A stretch of DNA of 64,000 nt, taken from the NCBI GenBank assembly GCA_947034885.2, contig OX344751.2, positions 37,973,082-38,037,081 of the forward strand, in the 5' to 3' direction. The notes beneath the pieces were generated by a model, which was given only the letters and a program-made list of their open reading frames with translations, ran no database searches and had not been told where the DNA came from. This document shows, piece by piece, positions 11,351-22,151 of the stretch (positions within the stretch are counted from its first letter, which is position 1; each line of letters opens with the position of its first letter). The stretch is from Thuidium tamariscinum (Eukaryota > Streptophyta > Bryopsida > Hypnales > Thuidiaceae). Position numbers and translations under genes: made by a program.

Positions 11351-12739
11351 AGTTTGTGTATTATTTGATTTCCTATATTTTTAAATATAAATGATGTGTC
11401 TTTCTCCTATAGAGAATTGAAATTTTCTCTATTTGATAATAGTATTCAAAATAAAAGAAATTATTTTTTATACAATACTTTATAAGTTTGCAAACTTTTA
11501 ATCCTTTGAGCTTAAATTTTTTGCTCTATATAATTTTGAAATTTAAACCTTCATAGTGAAAATATAATTCAAAATCTAGGAAAAAAATAATCATTAAAGA
11601 AAAGCAATTGTTTTCATTTTTATAAAAATTCTAATGTAGAAATGACAATTGAAGATGAAAGACAAAATAAAACCATGTATAGCTCTAAAATACAATTGAA
11701 ATATGTTGACCCTTTGGTGACATTGTTGAAGCAAGTAATCTACATCCGATAGACATTTTTGTTTTAGAAAATTGGAAAAAATTGATTTTATAAACATATC
11801 CTATTTGTTAATTTTTTCTTAAAGATTTCCTAATTATTGAAAAAACAAGAATCTTTCCATAAATAATCTAAATGGAATGAATCAAATTTTTCTTTGTAAA
11901 TATAAACATATTTACACTACAGGGAAAAAATTAGAAAATTTTATTTTGAATTTTTGGGTATCTATTTTGTTTCATTAGAAGCAATTTAGATCAAGTAGAG
12001 GCCTTGCAAGGGGCTTGCAAGCAAAGGTAATGAGTTGAATTTTGGTCAAGCATACTATCCACATAGAGATTTGCCATCATTGTGAAAGGATTAATTAGCT
12101 ACTTACTAAAATGACATGGTAGCAAAGGATGTCAAAATTCAAGGTAGGAGTGTCTTGAATATGATGAGTGTTGTGGATTGTTGGACACCTTTGGGCCTCT
12201 ATTTATTGTTGTTTTGGTTGCACATCTATTATCATGTGCATTATATTGATACCCCTATTGATAAGGTTTCCCCCTCAATTGCCATGGCTACATAAAATAT
12301 ATAAATGATAGATTTAAATATTGAGTTACCAATGGCTTCAAGTACATTCATACAAGTGTTACGATACATGGTGTCTAATCGTGTCTAATATTGTAGACTC
12401 TTAAAATTTTCAGCATTCCAATGTACAATGATTTTCCTTCCACATCCATCACATTGATAAACACATTGATGATTGTTTATTAGTTGCACCCCTCTTTGTT
12501 TCAATTTGGCAATAAAAGGGGTGCCATTGGTAACCATTAAGAAAATTGGCACCAATGGCATGTAAGCACAACCACTCCATGACACATCCTTGACCACAAC
12601 AACATCCACAAGGCTTCTCTAGCTCTTCCCAACTCCAAATTGCTTCTAATGCCTAGGTTTGAGCATTTTGTATATCAACGGTGCTAGTATGTTAGCATGA
12701 AAGTGTGAGGATGTGACCCTAAAGCATATATATAAGTAT

Positions 12740-12986
12740 TGATACAGGGTTTTTCATGATCAAGCCCATGAGGACTCATCAGGAACCAATAGTGTAGAGA
12801 GAAGTTAGGTCTGATCAGGGTAGACTGTGATCAATTCGTCCAAATGTGAAAAGTAACTGCCAGTTGGGCATAACCACCATAACGGTGATTCCTGATAGAG
12901 AAAAGAGAGGAGAGCAGGCAAAAGAGGCCAGATGTAAGTTCACCAGATTCATGAATAAAAGCAAGGGAATTTAAATGCATGATTCA
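12740..12986 (+). repeat. 5' LTR
   Basis: A 247-bp direct repeat, from TGATACAGGG to CATGATTCA. It is identical to the 3' LTR except for five single-base differences, all transitions. Confidence 0.95.
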
Positions 12987-12989
12987 TCT

Positions 12990-13006
12990 TGGTTCCGTTG
13001 CCGGGA
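12990..13006 (+). other. Primer binding site
   Basis: TGGTTCCGTTGCCGGGA begins three bases after the 5' LTR. It starts with TGG and closely resembles the tRNA-Asp-type site (TGGCGCCGTTGCCGGG) used by Tat/Athila gypsy elements, differing in the fourth and fifth bases. Confidence 0.75.
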
Positions 13007-13687
13007 CGCGAGAATTTGTTACAGGGTGAGAGCCGGGAGAGTGATAGAACGAAGCGCAGAATCAAGGAGGATTTGGAAGATGTGCCTCGCCCATTCACGA
13101 GCGAGTTCGGAGATAACTTCGGAGATAACCCAATCGTTCAGAAATCTACCATCAGAGTCAGCGTTATTTCAAGGATCACATAGAGCGGTGCCGGTACACA
13201 ATTTAAAGTTAAAAACGAGTAATTACGGAATTCAAAACGCCCCAGCTGCATATTTCAGTAAGCTCCTTCTTCAAGGAGCGTGTAAGCAGGGAAACATCGT
13301 CCATTATCGAACTTCCCTGGCTGGTTGAACGCGCAACCGGGAAGGGACGACGAAGTCCACTGAGAGTCGAACACAGGACCTTCCACGAAGCCCACGCCGC
13401 TGAGAGTCAAGTATCCGCATCATCTGAGCCAGTGCACTGAAACTTGATCATGGGGGACAGTATTCGATCGATCAAGCCAGAGATTCCAGCGTCTGGGTGC
13501 GGGGAGCTGATGTCGACGATGAGATCCAAGCAAGAGATGCTGGGGAGCTGATACGTGGGCTGTGAGGTCCCATCGACATCAGGAGGGTGTCGATTCAGTT
13601 CACGCTACCGGGGTGAAGAATATAATTTCTTGGTCGCCAGTTATCAGCTACTCATTGACAGTTTAAATTCACCAGACTTCACGTCGA

Positions 13688-14077
13688 ATGAAGCCTTGGA
13701 AACTCAATTTTGACGAGTCTTGCTCGAAGCGGTTAGGTTCGGGTGCTGGGGTGGTTTTAGAGAATCCTACAGGGGAGAAAGAAATCTTCCATCGTGATCT
13801 CGACTAAAGCTTAACCTACAATCAGTTTGAATATGCAGCTTTGATAGCCGCGTTGAACATTGCTAAAGGGAAGAATGTACACCATGTGCAGATCAGAGGT
13901 GATTCGAAACTGGTTTGTAATCAGGTGGCTGGAAACTGGGAGGTAAAGTCGGAGAACTTACAACCTTATTATGAGACCGTGAAGGGGTTAACCCAAGAAT
14001 TCAAATCCGTGGAAATTATCCACGTGCCCAGGGAACAAAATCACGAAGCCGACGCGGCAGCTAAAAGGCTGTCGTAG
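13688..14077 (+). pseudogene. Extra RNase H (RVT_3/archaeal-type) domain upstream of gag
   Basis: A 129-codon frame from ATG at 13688 to TAG at 14077, interrupted by one in-frame TAA at 13805-13807. The parts around the stop resemble the additional RNase H domain of plant Tat-type gypsy elements: KPWKLNFDES, GSGAGVVLENP, FEYAALIAALNIA, GDSKLVCNQVAGNWE and REQNHEADAAA. All four expected acidic catalytic residues are visible (D in NFDES, E in FEYAAL, D in GDSKL, D in HEADAAA). In described Tat elements this domain sits in pol, after RT-RNase H; here it precedes gag, in a different frame from gag-pol. It could be an internal rearrangement or a captured domain. Confidence 0.7.
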
Positions 14078-14114
14078 AAAATAATTTTGGTGAAAGTGTC
14101 AACGATCAAGTATC

Positions 14115-17100
14115 ATGGTAGCTATACTGGGTTTTTCAGGAAAGGAAAAAGAAGACCCTGAACGGTTTATCAAACAATACAAACGAGCATGCATGGCAAA
14201 CGGGGATCGAACAGAGGTTGTCTGGTTGGAATTGTTGCCGATCCATCTGGATGACACAGCAGCGTTTTGGTACGACAGGCAAGTGCCCGGAACGCGGGCC
14301 ACTTGGTAAGCCTTGATTGAAGCCTTAATGTCCGAGTTTCAAGAACGAGAAAGCTATCAAAGTTTGTTGGGTACATTAAGCTCAATTAAACAAAAACCTG
14401 AGGAAACGATGCGACAATTCAGTGAAAGAGTGAGGGAGTTGCAAGCTCGTATCCAGAGAAGTGTGAGTAGTCCGGTTTCCATGAATGGAGGTCATGGTGC
14501 GACAAACGTCGAGAATACCGTAGCCAACTTAAGTAGTATCAACGCACTGGTACTGCGAAGTTTCGTGGACGGTTTGAAACCAGTAATCCAAGAGATCATG
14601 GCTTGGAAGGATCCGGCAACGTTCGAGGTAGCCCTTACTTTAGCACAACATAAAGAATTAACCATAACTAATATGGTGCAGAGCTCGTCATTGGTGGTAA
14701 CAGGAACAACTTTCGTGCCAAAAGTAGGCGAAGCTACTCTTGGTCCAACAGAAAGTAAGTGCATGCAAGGCGGAACGGATTCTGAGTTATCGCAATTGGT
14801 GGCTGAGATGCGTGACCTGAAATTATTCCTGTTGCAAGGACAAACGAGCAGCCGCGCCAAGAGTCCGCAGTCAGAATTTAGAGGACCCTCGTCACGTGCT
14901 GTCCAGTTTGTTACGTGTCATGGGTGTGGATTAAAAGGACATTATAAAAGCGACTGTCCGAACCAGGAAAAGATCGCGACGCCAAGCACTGCTAAATTAG
15001 CAGAACTACATTTGGTGCAAATTGCAGGCGGTTCGAGGGAGAACCCTGAGGTAATGATGGCAAAGCGCAGTAGACCGACGAGAGAGGCAGTCCCCACATT
15101 GACATCACCGATTGAGCTTCACCGAGATAAACGTGTTCGTTCGGACAATAAGGTTCGTAAACCGCGTCGACGCATTGGGATCGACGATTTGTTAGTGGGC
15201 TGCGGCCAGACTGAATATTCTATATTAGGCAATTTCGGCAACCAAGCTGCGAACATAACTATGGGGCAATTAATTGCAAAATCTCCTGCTTTGAGGAGAG
15301 AGTTATGACAAGGGATAAGTGCACGACAACGACGATCCTCGGCGGAGATTTATGTCGCAGATAAAGCTCATGGAGATCTCAAGGCGCCGCAAGTCGAAGC
15401 CACGATACACGGTCATACCGTCGAAGGATGTTTGATCGACGGCGAAGCAGCCGTGAACATCATGCCTAGTTGGTTCATGGAGGAAGTAGGACTAAAACCG
15501 ACCAAGTCCTTGTCAATGCGATTGAAAGTAGCCGATCAAAGATGCATAAAGTTCCTCGGCCAGATCAGTCAAATCCCTGTTGCTGTAAATGGCGTTACGG
15601 TAAAAGTTGATTTCCATGTATTAAATATATCGGTGAATAATGGCGGTTATCCTATGATTTTGGGGCGACCTTGGTTACGACAAGTAAAAGCCGTTAACTA
15701 TTGGGAAAAGGGAAAGATGAAAATAGGATCTTCTCTGAATCGCGTGAGCATTCAAGTGGTGCCAGAGCCTGGGAGTGACTCATCGAGTAATTCGGCGACC
15801 GAAGACTCATCTGGTGAATCTTCGTGGGATTCGGATCCTGCATCAGATTCTGATGCGGAGTCTGAGGACACGGAGGTGGAGCTCTACGCCATCAACGTAT
15901 TACTGCAAGTCATTACCGATTCGATGAATCATTTGGAAGATCAAGATGTGGGCCCTTGTGCGAGGAGCGAGCTGTTGTCACTGCTTCAATTCGAACCCAC
16001 CCTAACTCCCATCGAGCGCGAGGAATTAGAAAAAGTGGTCATTGAGTACGCAGACCTCTTTGTTACAAAACATGTGGATCTACCAGTTATTACCTTGGAG
16101 GAGCATCGAATTGAGTTGCTGCCCGGAACGAAACCCGTCAGAGCTAAGCAACGGAGGATGGCCCCAGAAAAGATGACGATTTTACGAGCTGAATTAGATC
16201 GTCTCTTGGAGGGAGGATTCATTACCGAAGTACGGAACACGGAGTAGGTGTCTCCTGTTGTTATTGTCCCCCCAAAAGGAGGGAAATGGAGAGTCTGCGT
16301 AAACTACAGAGCATTGAACCAATTCACGAGGAAAAATCGACAGCCATTACCTCATATTGATGAGTTATTAGATGAGGTAGTAGGGCACGAACGTTACTCT
16401 TTTTGCGACGGATACTCAGGATATCACCAAATTCGGATTCACCCAGATAGCATCTTGTTTACGACATTTACCACGCCTTGGGGCACGTTTGCATGGTTGC
16501 GCATGCCTTTTGGATTGTGCAATGCAGGTGGGACCTTCCAGCGAGTGCAACTCAAGATTTTTGCACCCTATATTGGTTGGTTTATTAGAGTTTATTTAGA
16601 TGATTTCGCAGTATACGGTGATAAAGTGGTACACGTAGAGCAAGTGCGTGCCGCTTTTCAGCGATTACGGGAGCATGGTTGCTCTTTAAGTCCCTCAAAG
16701 TGCAAATTTGGGTTTGAGGAAGGGCCACTGTTAGGAAACGTGGTGTTCAAGGGAGGATTAAAGGTTGATCTAGAAAAGGTGCAACGCATATTGGAGATGA
16801 AGGCTCCTACTTCACGAGAACAGGTATCAAAGCTGTGGGGTACGACGATTTATCATAATCGTTTTATTCCAAACCTTGCAGGCATTGGCCGACCCATAAG
16901 TTCCTTAATAGCGAAATCCAAGCCCTTTGAATGGAGTAAGGAGTGTGTTCAAGCTTTTGAATATGTGAAATCATGCCTGGCAAGTAGCCCAGTGGTCCGA
17001 AACCCAGATTAGAAACTTCAATTAATATTAAATCCTTCGGCGTCTGAATTTGCAGTTGCGGCAATCTTGATACAAAATGACGAAACAAGTCGAGTACATC

Positions 17101-18269
17101 CTATATATTATGCCAGTAGACTCCTATCTGTTTGCGAGGTGAAATATTCTCCCTTAGAGAAATTGGGAGTGTCTCTCTTGTTTACTTGCTCGAAGTTCAA
17201 GCATTATGTATTGGCCAGTTCCTTTCCGACGTTGTTCGCGGACTGTGCGTAGTTTTGCAAAACGTGTCAACAGTGTCAAGCATATGCGAAGCAAATAAAA
17301 CCATTCACCGAATTACACCCGATTTATCCTACCGGAATTTTCGAGAAGTGGGGCGTGGACTTCGTCGGGCCTCTTCCTATGACTGCAAAACGGAACGAAT
17401 ATCTGATAGTAGCCACGGACTACTTAACCAAATGGGCGGAAGCTTTACCCGTGCGAAGTTGCAATAAGAAGGTCGCTGCCGAATTCATCTTTAATCAAAT
17501 TGTGTGTCGCTATGGATGCCCCTTGGAAATCGTCACAGATCAAGGAACTCATTTTATTAACGAAGTTGTTGCAAGCCTTATGAAAAAATTGTCAGTAAAA
17601 CATAGAAGAGCAAGCCCGTACTATCCGCAAGCAAACGGATTGGTAGAAAAGACCAATGGGATATTGATCGGCATCATCAGCAAGGTCGTTCTAGAAAAAC
17701 GTCGCGAGTGGGATCAGCATGTTTACGAGGCTCTGTGGGCTTATCGGACAGCTCACAAGACCGCCACCGGGTATACTCCATTTCATTTGGCTTTTGGTAT
17801 TGAAGCAACCATCCCTATCGAATTGGAGCTCAAGTCTTTGCGTATAGCAATGCGACATGGATTAGGCGATACAGATTCATTAGCTGAACGAGTGCATCTG
17901 CTGGAAAAGTTAGACGAAGATCGGCGTTGGACATTGCAAAATTACGAGGCTCTCCAGCGGAAAAGAAAGATACGACACGATGCTCGTGGAAAAGTTACCA
18001 CATTCGATCCAGGTGAATTAGTCATGATGATAGATCACTAGTTAATTAAACAGTACGGACAAAAATTCAAGCCTAAGTGGTTAGGACCGTACGTTATTCA
18101 CCGCCGGTTTGATAATGGGACTTATAGCCTAAGCACACCCGAGGGCACCATTTTAAAGAAAACTTATAATGGAGTGAAGCTTAAGAGATACTATCATAAA
18201 ACAGGTCAGAACCTGCACGCTCCTGAAGTTCCAGGTCCTGGGGAGGAGATGATACAGGGTTTTTCATGA
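14115..18269 (+). pseudogene. gag-pol polyprotein, one frame with nonsense codons
   Basis: A single continuous frame, without frameshifts, from ATG at 14115 to a TGA at 18267 inside the 3' LTR. Domains: gag (14115-about 14880); CCHC zinc knuckle CHGCGLKGHYKSDC at 14916-14957; aspartic protease around 15340-15720 with LIDGEAAVNIM at the active site (D at 15438) and ILGRPWL; reverse transcriptase about 16040-16800 with YLDD at 16593-16604; RNase H start near 17030-17250; integrase from the CC half of its zinc finger (CKTCQQC) through GVDFVGP, TDQGTHF and NGLVEKTN (catalytic D, D, E); GPY module about 18060-18200. In-frame stops lie at 14307, 15306, 16245, 17010, 17250 and 18039. The RNase H end and the HH half of the integrase zinc finger are missing, an internal deletion near 17250. 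Confidence 0.9.
18239..18249 (+). other. Polypurine tract
   Basis: TGGGGAGGAGA lies directly before the 3' LTR, the expected plus-strand primer. Confidence 0.75.
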
Positions 18270-18496
18270 TCAAGCCCATGAGGACTCATCAGGAACCGAT
18301 AGCGTAGAGAGAAGTTAGGTCTGATCAGGGTAGACTGTGATCAATTCGTCTAAATGTGAAAAGTAACTGCTAGTTGGGCATAACCACCATAACGGTGATT
18401 CCTGATAGAGAAAAGAGAGGAGAGCAGGCAAAAGAGGCCAGATGTAAATTCACCAGATTCATGAATAAAAGCAAGGGAATTTAAATGCATGATTCA
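18250..18496 (+). repeat. 3' LTR
   Basis: 247 bp, TG...CA. It holds an AATAAA at 18464-18469 that could serve as the element's poly(A) signal; the same sequence is in the 5' LTR. Compared with the 5' LTR the changes are A to G, T to C, C to T, C to T and G to A. Confidence 0.95.
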
Positions 18497-19116
18497 GTAC
18501 ATATTATGAAACCATTGAAGGTGTTTATGCCCTAAACACCTATAATATAGGTATTTATAGAATATATGCACTATTATTATAGAAGGTTACTACAATATAG
18601 ACACTTATATCATAGGTGTATAGTCTTTTAGGCTCATGGGCTCACACTTCTAAACTCACATAATAGTAACCCTCTTGGACCCTTCCCTTTTAAAAAATTA
18701 AACTCCACTAAATTTTGACATCATAGGAACCTCTATAAAATTCTAAATCATTAAGGTTTAAGAAGCACCATGTGGATTGTGACTTGGTGTCTTTTCTATA
18801 TTTAACTTAGAAGGTGCATAAATTGCCATATATAGCAATTACAAAAGTTTGCATTCATGTTAAGTGAGATTCAATGACATATTCATGACACTTTCAATTT
18901 AGATCATTTTGTCACCTCCTATACATATGACACTATGAGAAGTTGCAAAAAAATCATGTCTTCTATATGTACGGTGCCATGTTTGAACTTAACCTTTAAG
19001 TGCTAAAATTACATTTTTTGCAATATAGCAATTTGAGGTAGCTCACTAAGTTAGTGGGGGTTTTATTTTATTTTTTCTTTAAGATTTTTCACACAATTTG
19101 TGCCCAAAGAGTCATT

Positions 19117-20132
19117 TTAACCTCTAAATGTCCAAGGCACCTATTTTAGTGTTTGCAAAACTCTGAAATTAAATAAAACCTTATCAAGTTTCTATTTTTA
19201 GTAGTTTCTATTTTAGAAAACTTTTTTTGGAAGTCTAGTTTAAAAATTAAGAAAATTGATCTTGAAAATGATTGATTATGATTTTTCTATTCAAGATTTT
19301 GTGCAAGGGTATCCATTGCAATCTTGGCTTTCTCTAGTATTGAGGGCTATTAGAAATGAGCCTCAAATACACTAGATCTTAGAGAAAAACACACATTAGA
19401 ATTTCATTTTAAAAAATTGTTGCGGAAATTTTGAGAAGTCATCTATTGATCGGGGTTAAACATGTTAGGCCACCTTTAACCTCATATTTTTCTGGTGACC
19501 AACTTTTTAGATATAACATGTGAAAAGAGGATTGAAAGACTTCAATTCACTTTTGTAGTTTTAACATCCTCATAATCAAACATTATCATAAGGGGAGATT
19601 TGAAGGCAAGGGAGGGCCATTTGAGGGCCATTCCCATACGTGTTCCTTATGTTGTTCTGAAATTATAAATCACCCCACAATGATTGAATTTTTGAAATTT
19701 TGAAAAAACTCCAAAAATTCCAAGAAGTGTTAAAAAACCTAAAACTCATTAATTTCTTTTTCAAATTAAAAAACTAATAATTGTTTTAAAATTATTTTTA
19801 AAAATATTATTTTTTGACATGGCAATCTCTAAATCCACGTCAGATTGCTAATGTGGCACACTCCCATAATTTGCGAACTAAAGATAACTTTTGGTCTTCT
19901 AATGCCCTTAAATCTCTCCAAGTGAATCTTTCAATCTATATGTATTTATATTGTTGTGTTTTCTTTTTTTAAGTAATCTTTAACATGATGTCTAGTTTGA
20001 ATTTGTAAAGCTATATTTCAAGAAAATTTAATAAAGCTTAAACAGGTAAATGAGTGTGAATATGTTTGTTTTTTTTCAATTTAGAGCAAATTCCTAGAAG
20101 CTCAAAAAAGACCTTAAGCATTTAGGAGTTAA
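19117..20132. mobile_element. TTAA-flanked element, family D copy 2 (nested)
   Basis: It is bounded by TTAA at 19117-19120 and 20129-20132. The inverted ends are TTAACCTCTAAATGTCC and CATTTAGGAGTTAA. The interior matches 56131-56783, with blocks such as GAGCCTCAAATACACTAGAT. It sits inside family A copy 3 at a spot where family A copy 1 has a single TTAA. It is longer than copy 1 of its family because of a third insertion at 19592-19920. Confidence 0.75.
19592..19920. mobile_element. Family E element, innermost of the nest
   Basis: About 330 bp absent from the homologous element at 56131-56783. The imperfect inverted ends are GGGGAGATTTGAAGGCAA and TGCCCTTAAATCTCTCC. It contains a paired GACATGGCAATCTC / GATTGCTAATGTGGC segment. 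A related copy lies at 26397-26730. Confidence 0.5.
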
Positions 20133-20868
20133 GGCCCAACAATTTTCATAGCTTTTGATTACATAGTTCAAAAGTTATTGCATGATATGTAGTTTTCATT
20201 GCTTAGCAAGCAACTCAGGCAACTTAAAAATCATTTTTTTCAGAATTAAAAATTTGAAATTGGTTTTCAAGATTTATAAATATGTGAAAAGATTTGAATC
20301 ATTCTATTTTGATCAATGAATTAAAAGTGATAAGGAATTTTAGTAGGTAGTTATAGAATCTCTTTTCTAAAATAAACTTTGGAGTCCTTTATTTAATTCA
20401 ATTTTCAACATTAATTTTTTTGAAAAAAGGACATTAGGTGAAGATTGTTTATTAGAACATTGCAATGATTGGAATTGGAATTTTTGAATTCCATAAACAA
20501 ATTCTGAAGAATTTAGTATTTTAAATCATCATGTATTTCTTTTTACTTATTGTTTTTTCTTATACGTTGTACAATTCCAAATGATTTGTACATTTTTTCA
20601 TATTATTGTGATCATGTGAAGTAAAATTGCTTGTTTTTCCACATGGTTAAATAATAAATTTTTATCAATCTGAATGCTTATATCCTGCAATCTACATAGT
20701 GAAAAATTTTGAATTTTCTTTTACATCTTTTCAACCCAATTTACTACAAGATCCTTTGGTTACATGTGGTTAAACAAGTTCCTTTTTAGAAAAACATGGT
20801 TTTGTACTAGAAATAGTTGTTTTAGAGCATTTTTGGTGAAAATATAGTCAAATGCATTTAGGGGTTAT

Positions 20869-21250
20869 TAAAGATAAGATATTGAAATGATCTCCATCCA
20901 AGTGAAAAATGTTAGTTGTTGAATTTCCAATCCAACAGTATATATCTTGTCATATTTGAATGAATTCTTCATATTCTAAGAGTGAAATACGTAGCCATAT
21001 ATGTTTACAGTCCCCACCAAACTGCCTTCAAGCAAGTGTCGAAACCCCATTTCAAGACTTTGGACCTTTCATTAAAGAAAGTTTGGACGCTCTAGAGAGC
21101 CATTTCTCTTCTAGTCAAATGTGCAAATACAAAAAGAGATTTTTTTCAGAAGAAGAATATTATAAATATAAATATCCAAAATCATGTACCATGTGATTGC
21201 CTCAGGTGCCATGTCAGACTACGGTTTTTTTTGTTTTTTTTTTAATTTCA
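20869..21250. repeat. AT-rich diverged repeat
   Basis: It shares blocks with about 10740-11230 in the same order (AAATACAAAAAGAG and then AATCATGTACCATGTGATTGCCTCAG). No gene seen. Confidence 0.4.
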
Positions 21251-21858
21251 ATTTTTTTTTTATGTATATTTTCCTGTATTTGCGCATCTGGCCAGAGAGA
21301 AACTGCCTACTGTAGGTAACTAAAGAGGATCTAGACTCCAGATGCGGAGCTAACAGGGCCCTTCCTTCGTGTAACAGGTGACTTCTACTAACTGTGCCGC
21401 CTCGTAGGCATCACAATGTTTCTCTGCCTTTCTCGGGAAGCCCAGATCGATCTACTTTTGTTTAGGCGCCTGCAGTTCAGTGGGACACGAATCCCATCAG
21501 TCGGATTTTCCTCCTTGCAAGCGCGAGCAAGGCCGGCGTGACTCCACGGAAGGGAAGGATCCCATGCCACCGTAATTCATTCCTTGGTAGGGTCCATAGC
21601 CAGGTTCACATGTCTGCGGGCGATCGAGTCTGCTGCCGATTGCAAGCCAGGTAAGCCAGGCAACGAGAAGATGGCCGGAGAAAGGAATATATCCTAGCTC
21701 CTCAGATTAGGTTCTCACATTCCCTCTCTCGCGCACACATTCAACCCATGAAGGCCATGATAAATATGCACCTAGCTAGCTAGCTTGACAGTACCCTAAA
21801 TATCAGCCTTCCCTTTTAATATTCCAATCAACTCCGCTAGAGTGGCACTAGATTGCTC
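21251..21858. other. Upstream region of the hairpin locus
   Basis: The composition shifts sharply from AT-rich repeat DNA to balanced DNA, marking a gene island. No coding frame is recognisable. This stretch probably holds the promoter of the locus starting near 21890. Confidence 0.4.
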
Positions 21859-21865
21859 TATAAAT
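21859..21865 (+). promoter_or_regulatory. TATA box (TATAAAT) of the hairpin locus
   Basis: A consensus TATA box in the sequence CTCTATAAATC, about 290 bp upstream of the first hairpin, at the edge of the balanced-composition island. It would place transcription start near 21890 for a Pol II transcript covering all five hairpins. Confidence 0.5.
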
Positions 21866-22151
21866 CTTTGCGTTTCGCAGGGAGTCTCATCGTCCCTGAA
21901 TTCCAGCTTGGATTTGGATCTAGAGAGCTCAATATGTCATCTATGTCCGTGTCAGTCGACTCTCGAAGCTCAGTTGTGCTGACTGACTGCTGAGGTTATT
22001 TGATCGTAGATAGAGTTTGAATTGGGTACGTACATTGTCTGTGTTGACGCACAGTTTCTTGAAGTGTGCAAATGTTGCGTTTCGCTAGGTAATGCCTGCC
22101 ATGTGTTGCAAGCAAAGTAATGGTCCGAACGGACGAGGCTGACACGTGAAG

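Larger units (their letters stand above)
9885..12682. other. AT-rich intergenic with simple repeats
   Basis: No gene recognised. The stretch at about 9905-10090 (CTACCACATTAG and T-rich tracts) resembles the low-complexity elements at 19592-19920, 26397-26730 and about 57720-57990. An AATTA-type run lies near 11155-11175. About 10740-11230 shares blocks with 20960-21240 (for example AATCATGTCCCATGT against AATCATGTACCATGT), so it is a diverged dispersed repeat. Confidence 0.5.
12740..18496 (+). mobile_element. Ty3/gypsy LTR retrotransposon, Tat/Athila-like, defective
   Basis: A 5757-bp element with 247-bp LTRs, TG...CA ends, a tRNA-Asp-like primer binding site and a purine tract. The order is LTR, extra RNase H domain, gag with CCHC knuckle, protease, reverse transcriptase, partial RNase H, integrase (RT before integrase, hence gypsy), LTR. 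The integrase C-terminus has a GPY-type module, and no chromodomain is visible, which points to the Tat/Athila side. The LTRs differ at five positions (about 98 percent identical), so it is young. It cannot be autonomous: the main frame has six internal stops, and the region from the end of RNase H to the start of integrase is deleted. No perfect 5-bp target duplication is seen (AGTAT at the left, GTACA at the right). Confidence 0.9.
12683..18668. mobile_element. Small MITE family C, copy 3, split by the LTR retrotransposon
   Basis: The left piece (12683-12739) begins GCTAGTATGTTAGCATG and the right piece (18497-18668) ends ACTCACATAATAGT. Together they align with the intact copy at 8871-9102: the left piece ends ATATAAGTAT, and the right piece resumes with GTACATATTATG and then TTGAAGGTGTTTATG. 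The retrotransposon therefore landed inside this MITE. Confidence 0.6.
18989..20868. mobile_element. Family A copy 3, outer element of a nest
   Basis: It begins TTAACCTTTAAGTGC and ends CATTTAGGGGTTAT (a decayed TTAA). The interior matches copy 1: GCTCACTAAGTTAGTGG near the start, GGCCCAACAATTTTCATAG at 20133 and CTGCAATCTACATAGTG near 20685. It is split by a different TTAA element at 19117-20132. Confidence 0.65.

Noticed and set aside
18042-18230. Chromodomain at the integrase C-terminus
   Set aside because: Only a GPY-type module and a short tail are present before the purine tract.
12735-18501. Perfect 5-bp target duplication for the LTR element
   Set aside because: AGTAT on the left and GTACA on the right do not match; only a GTA core is shared, so no duplication is claimed.
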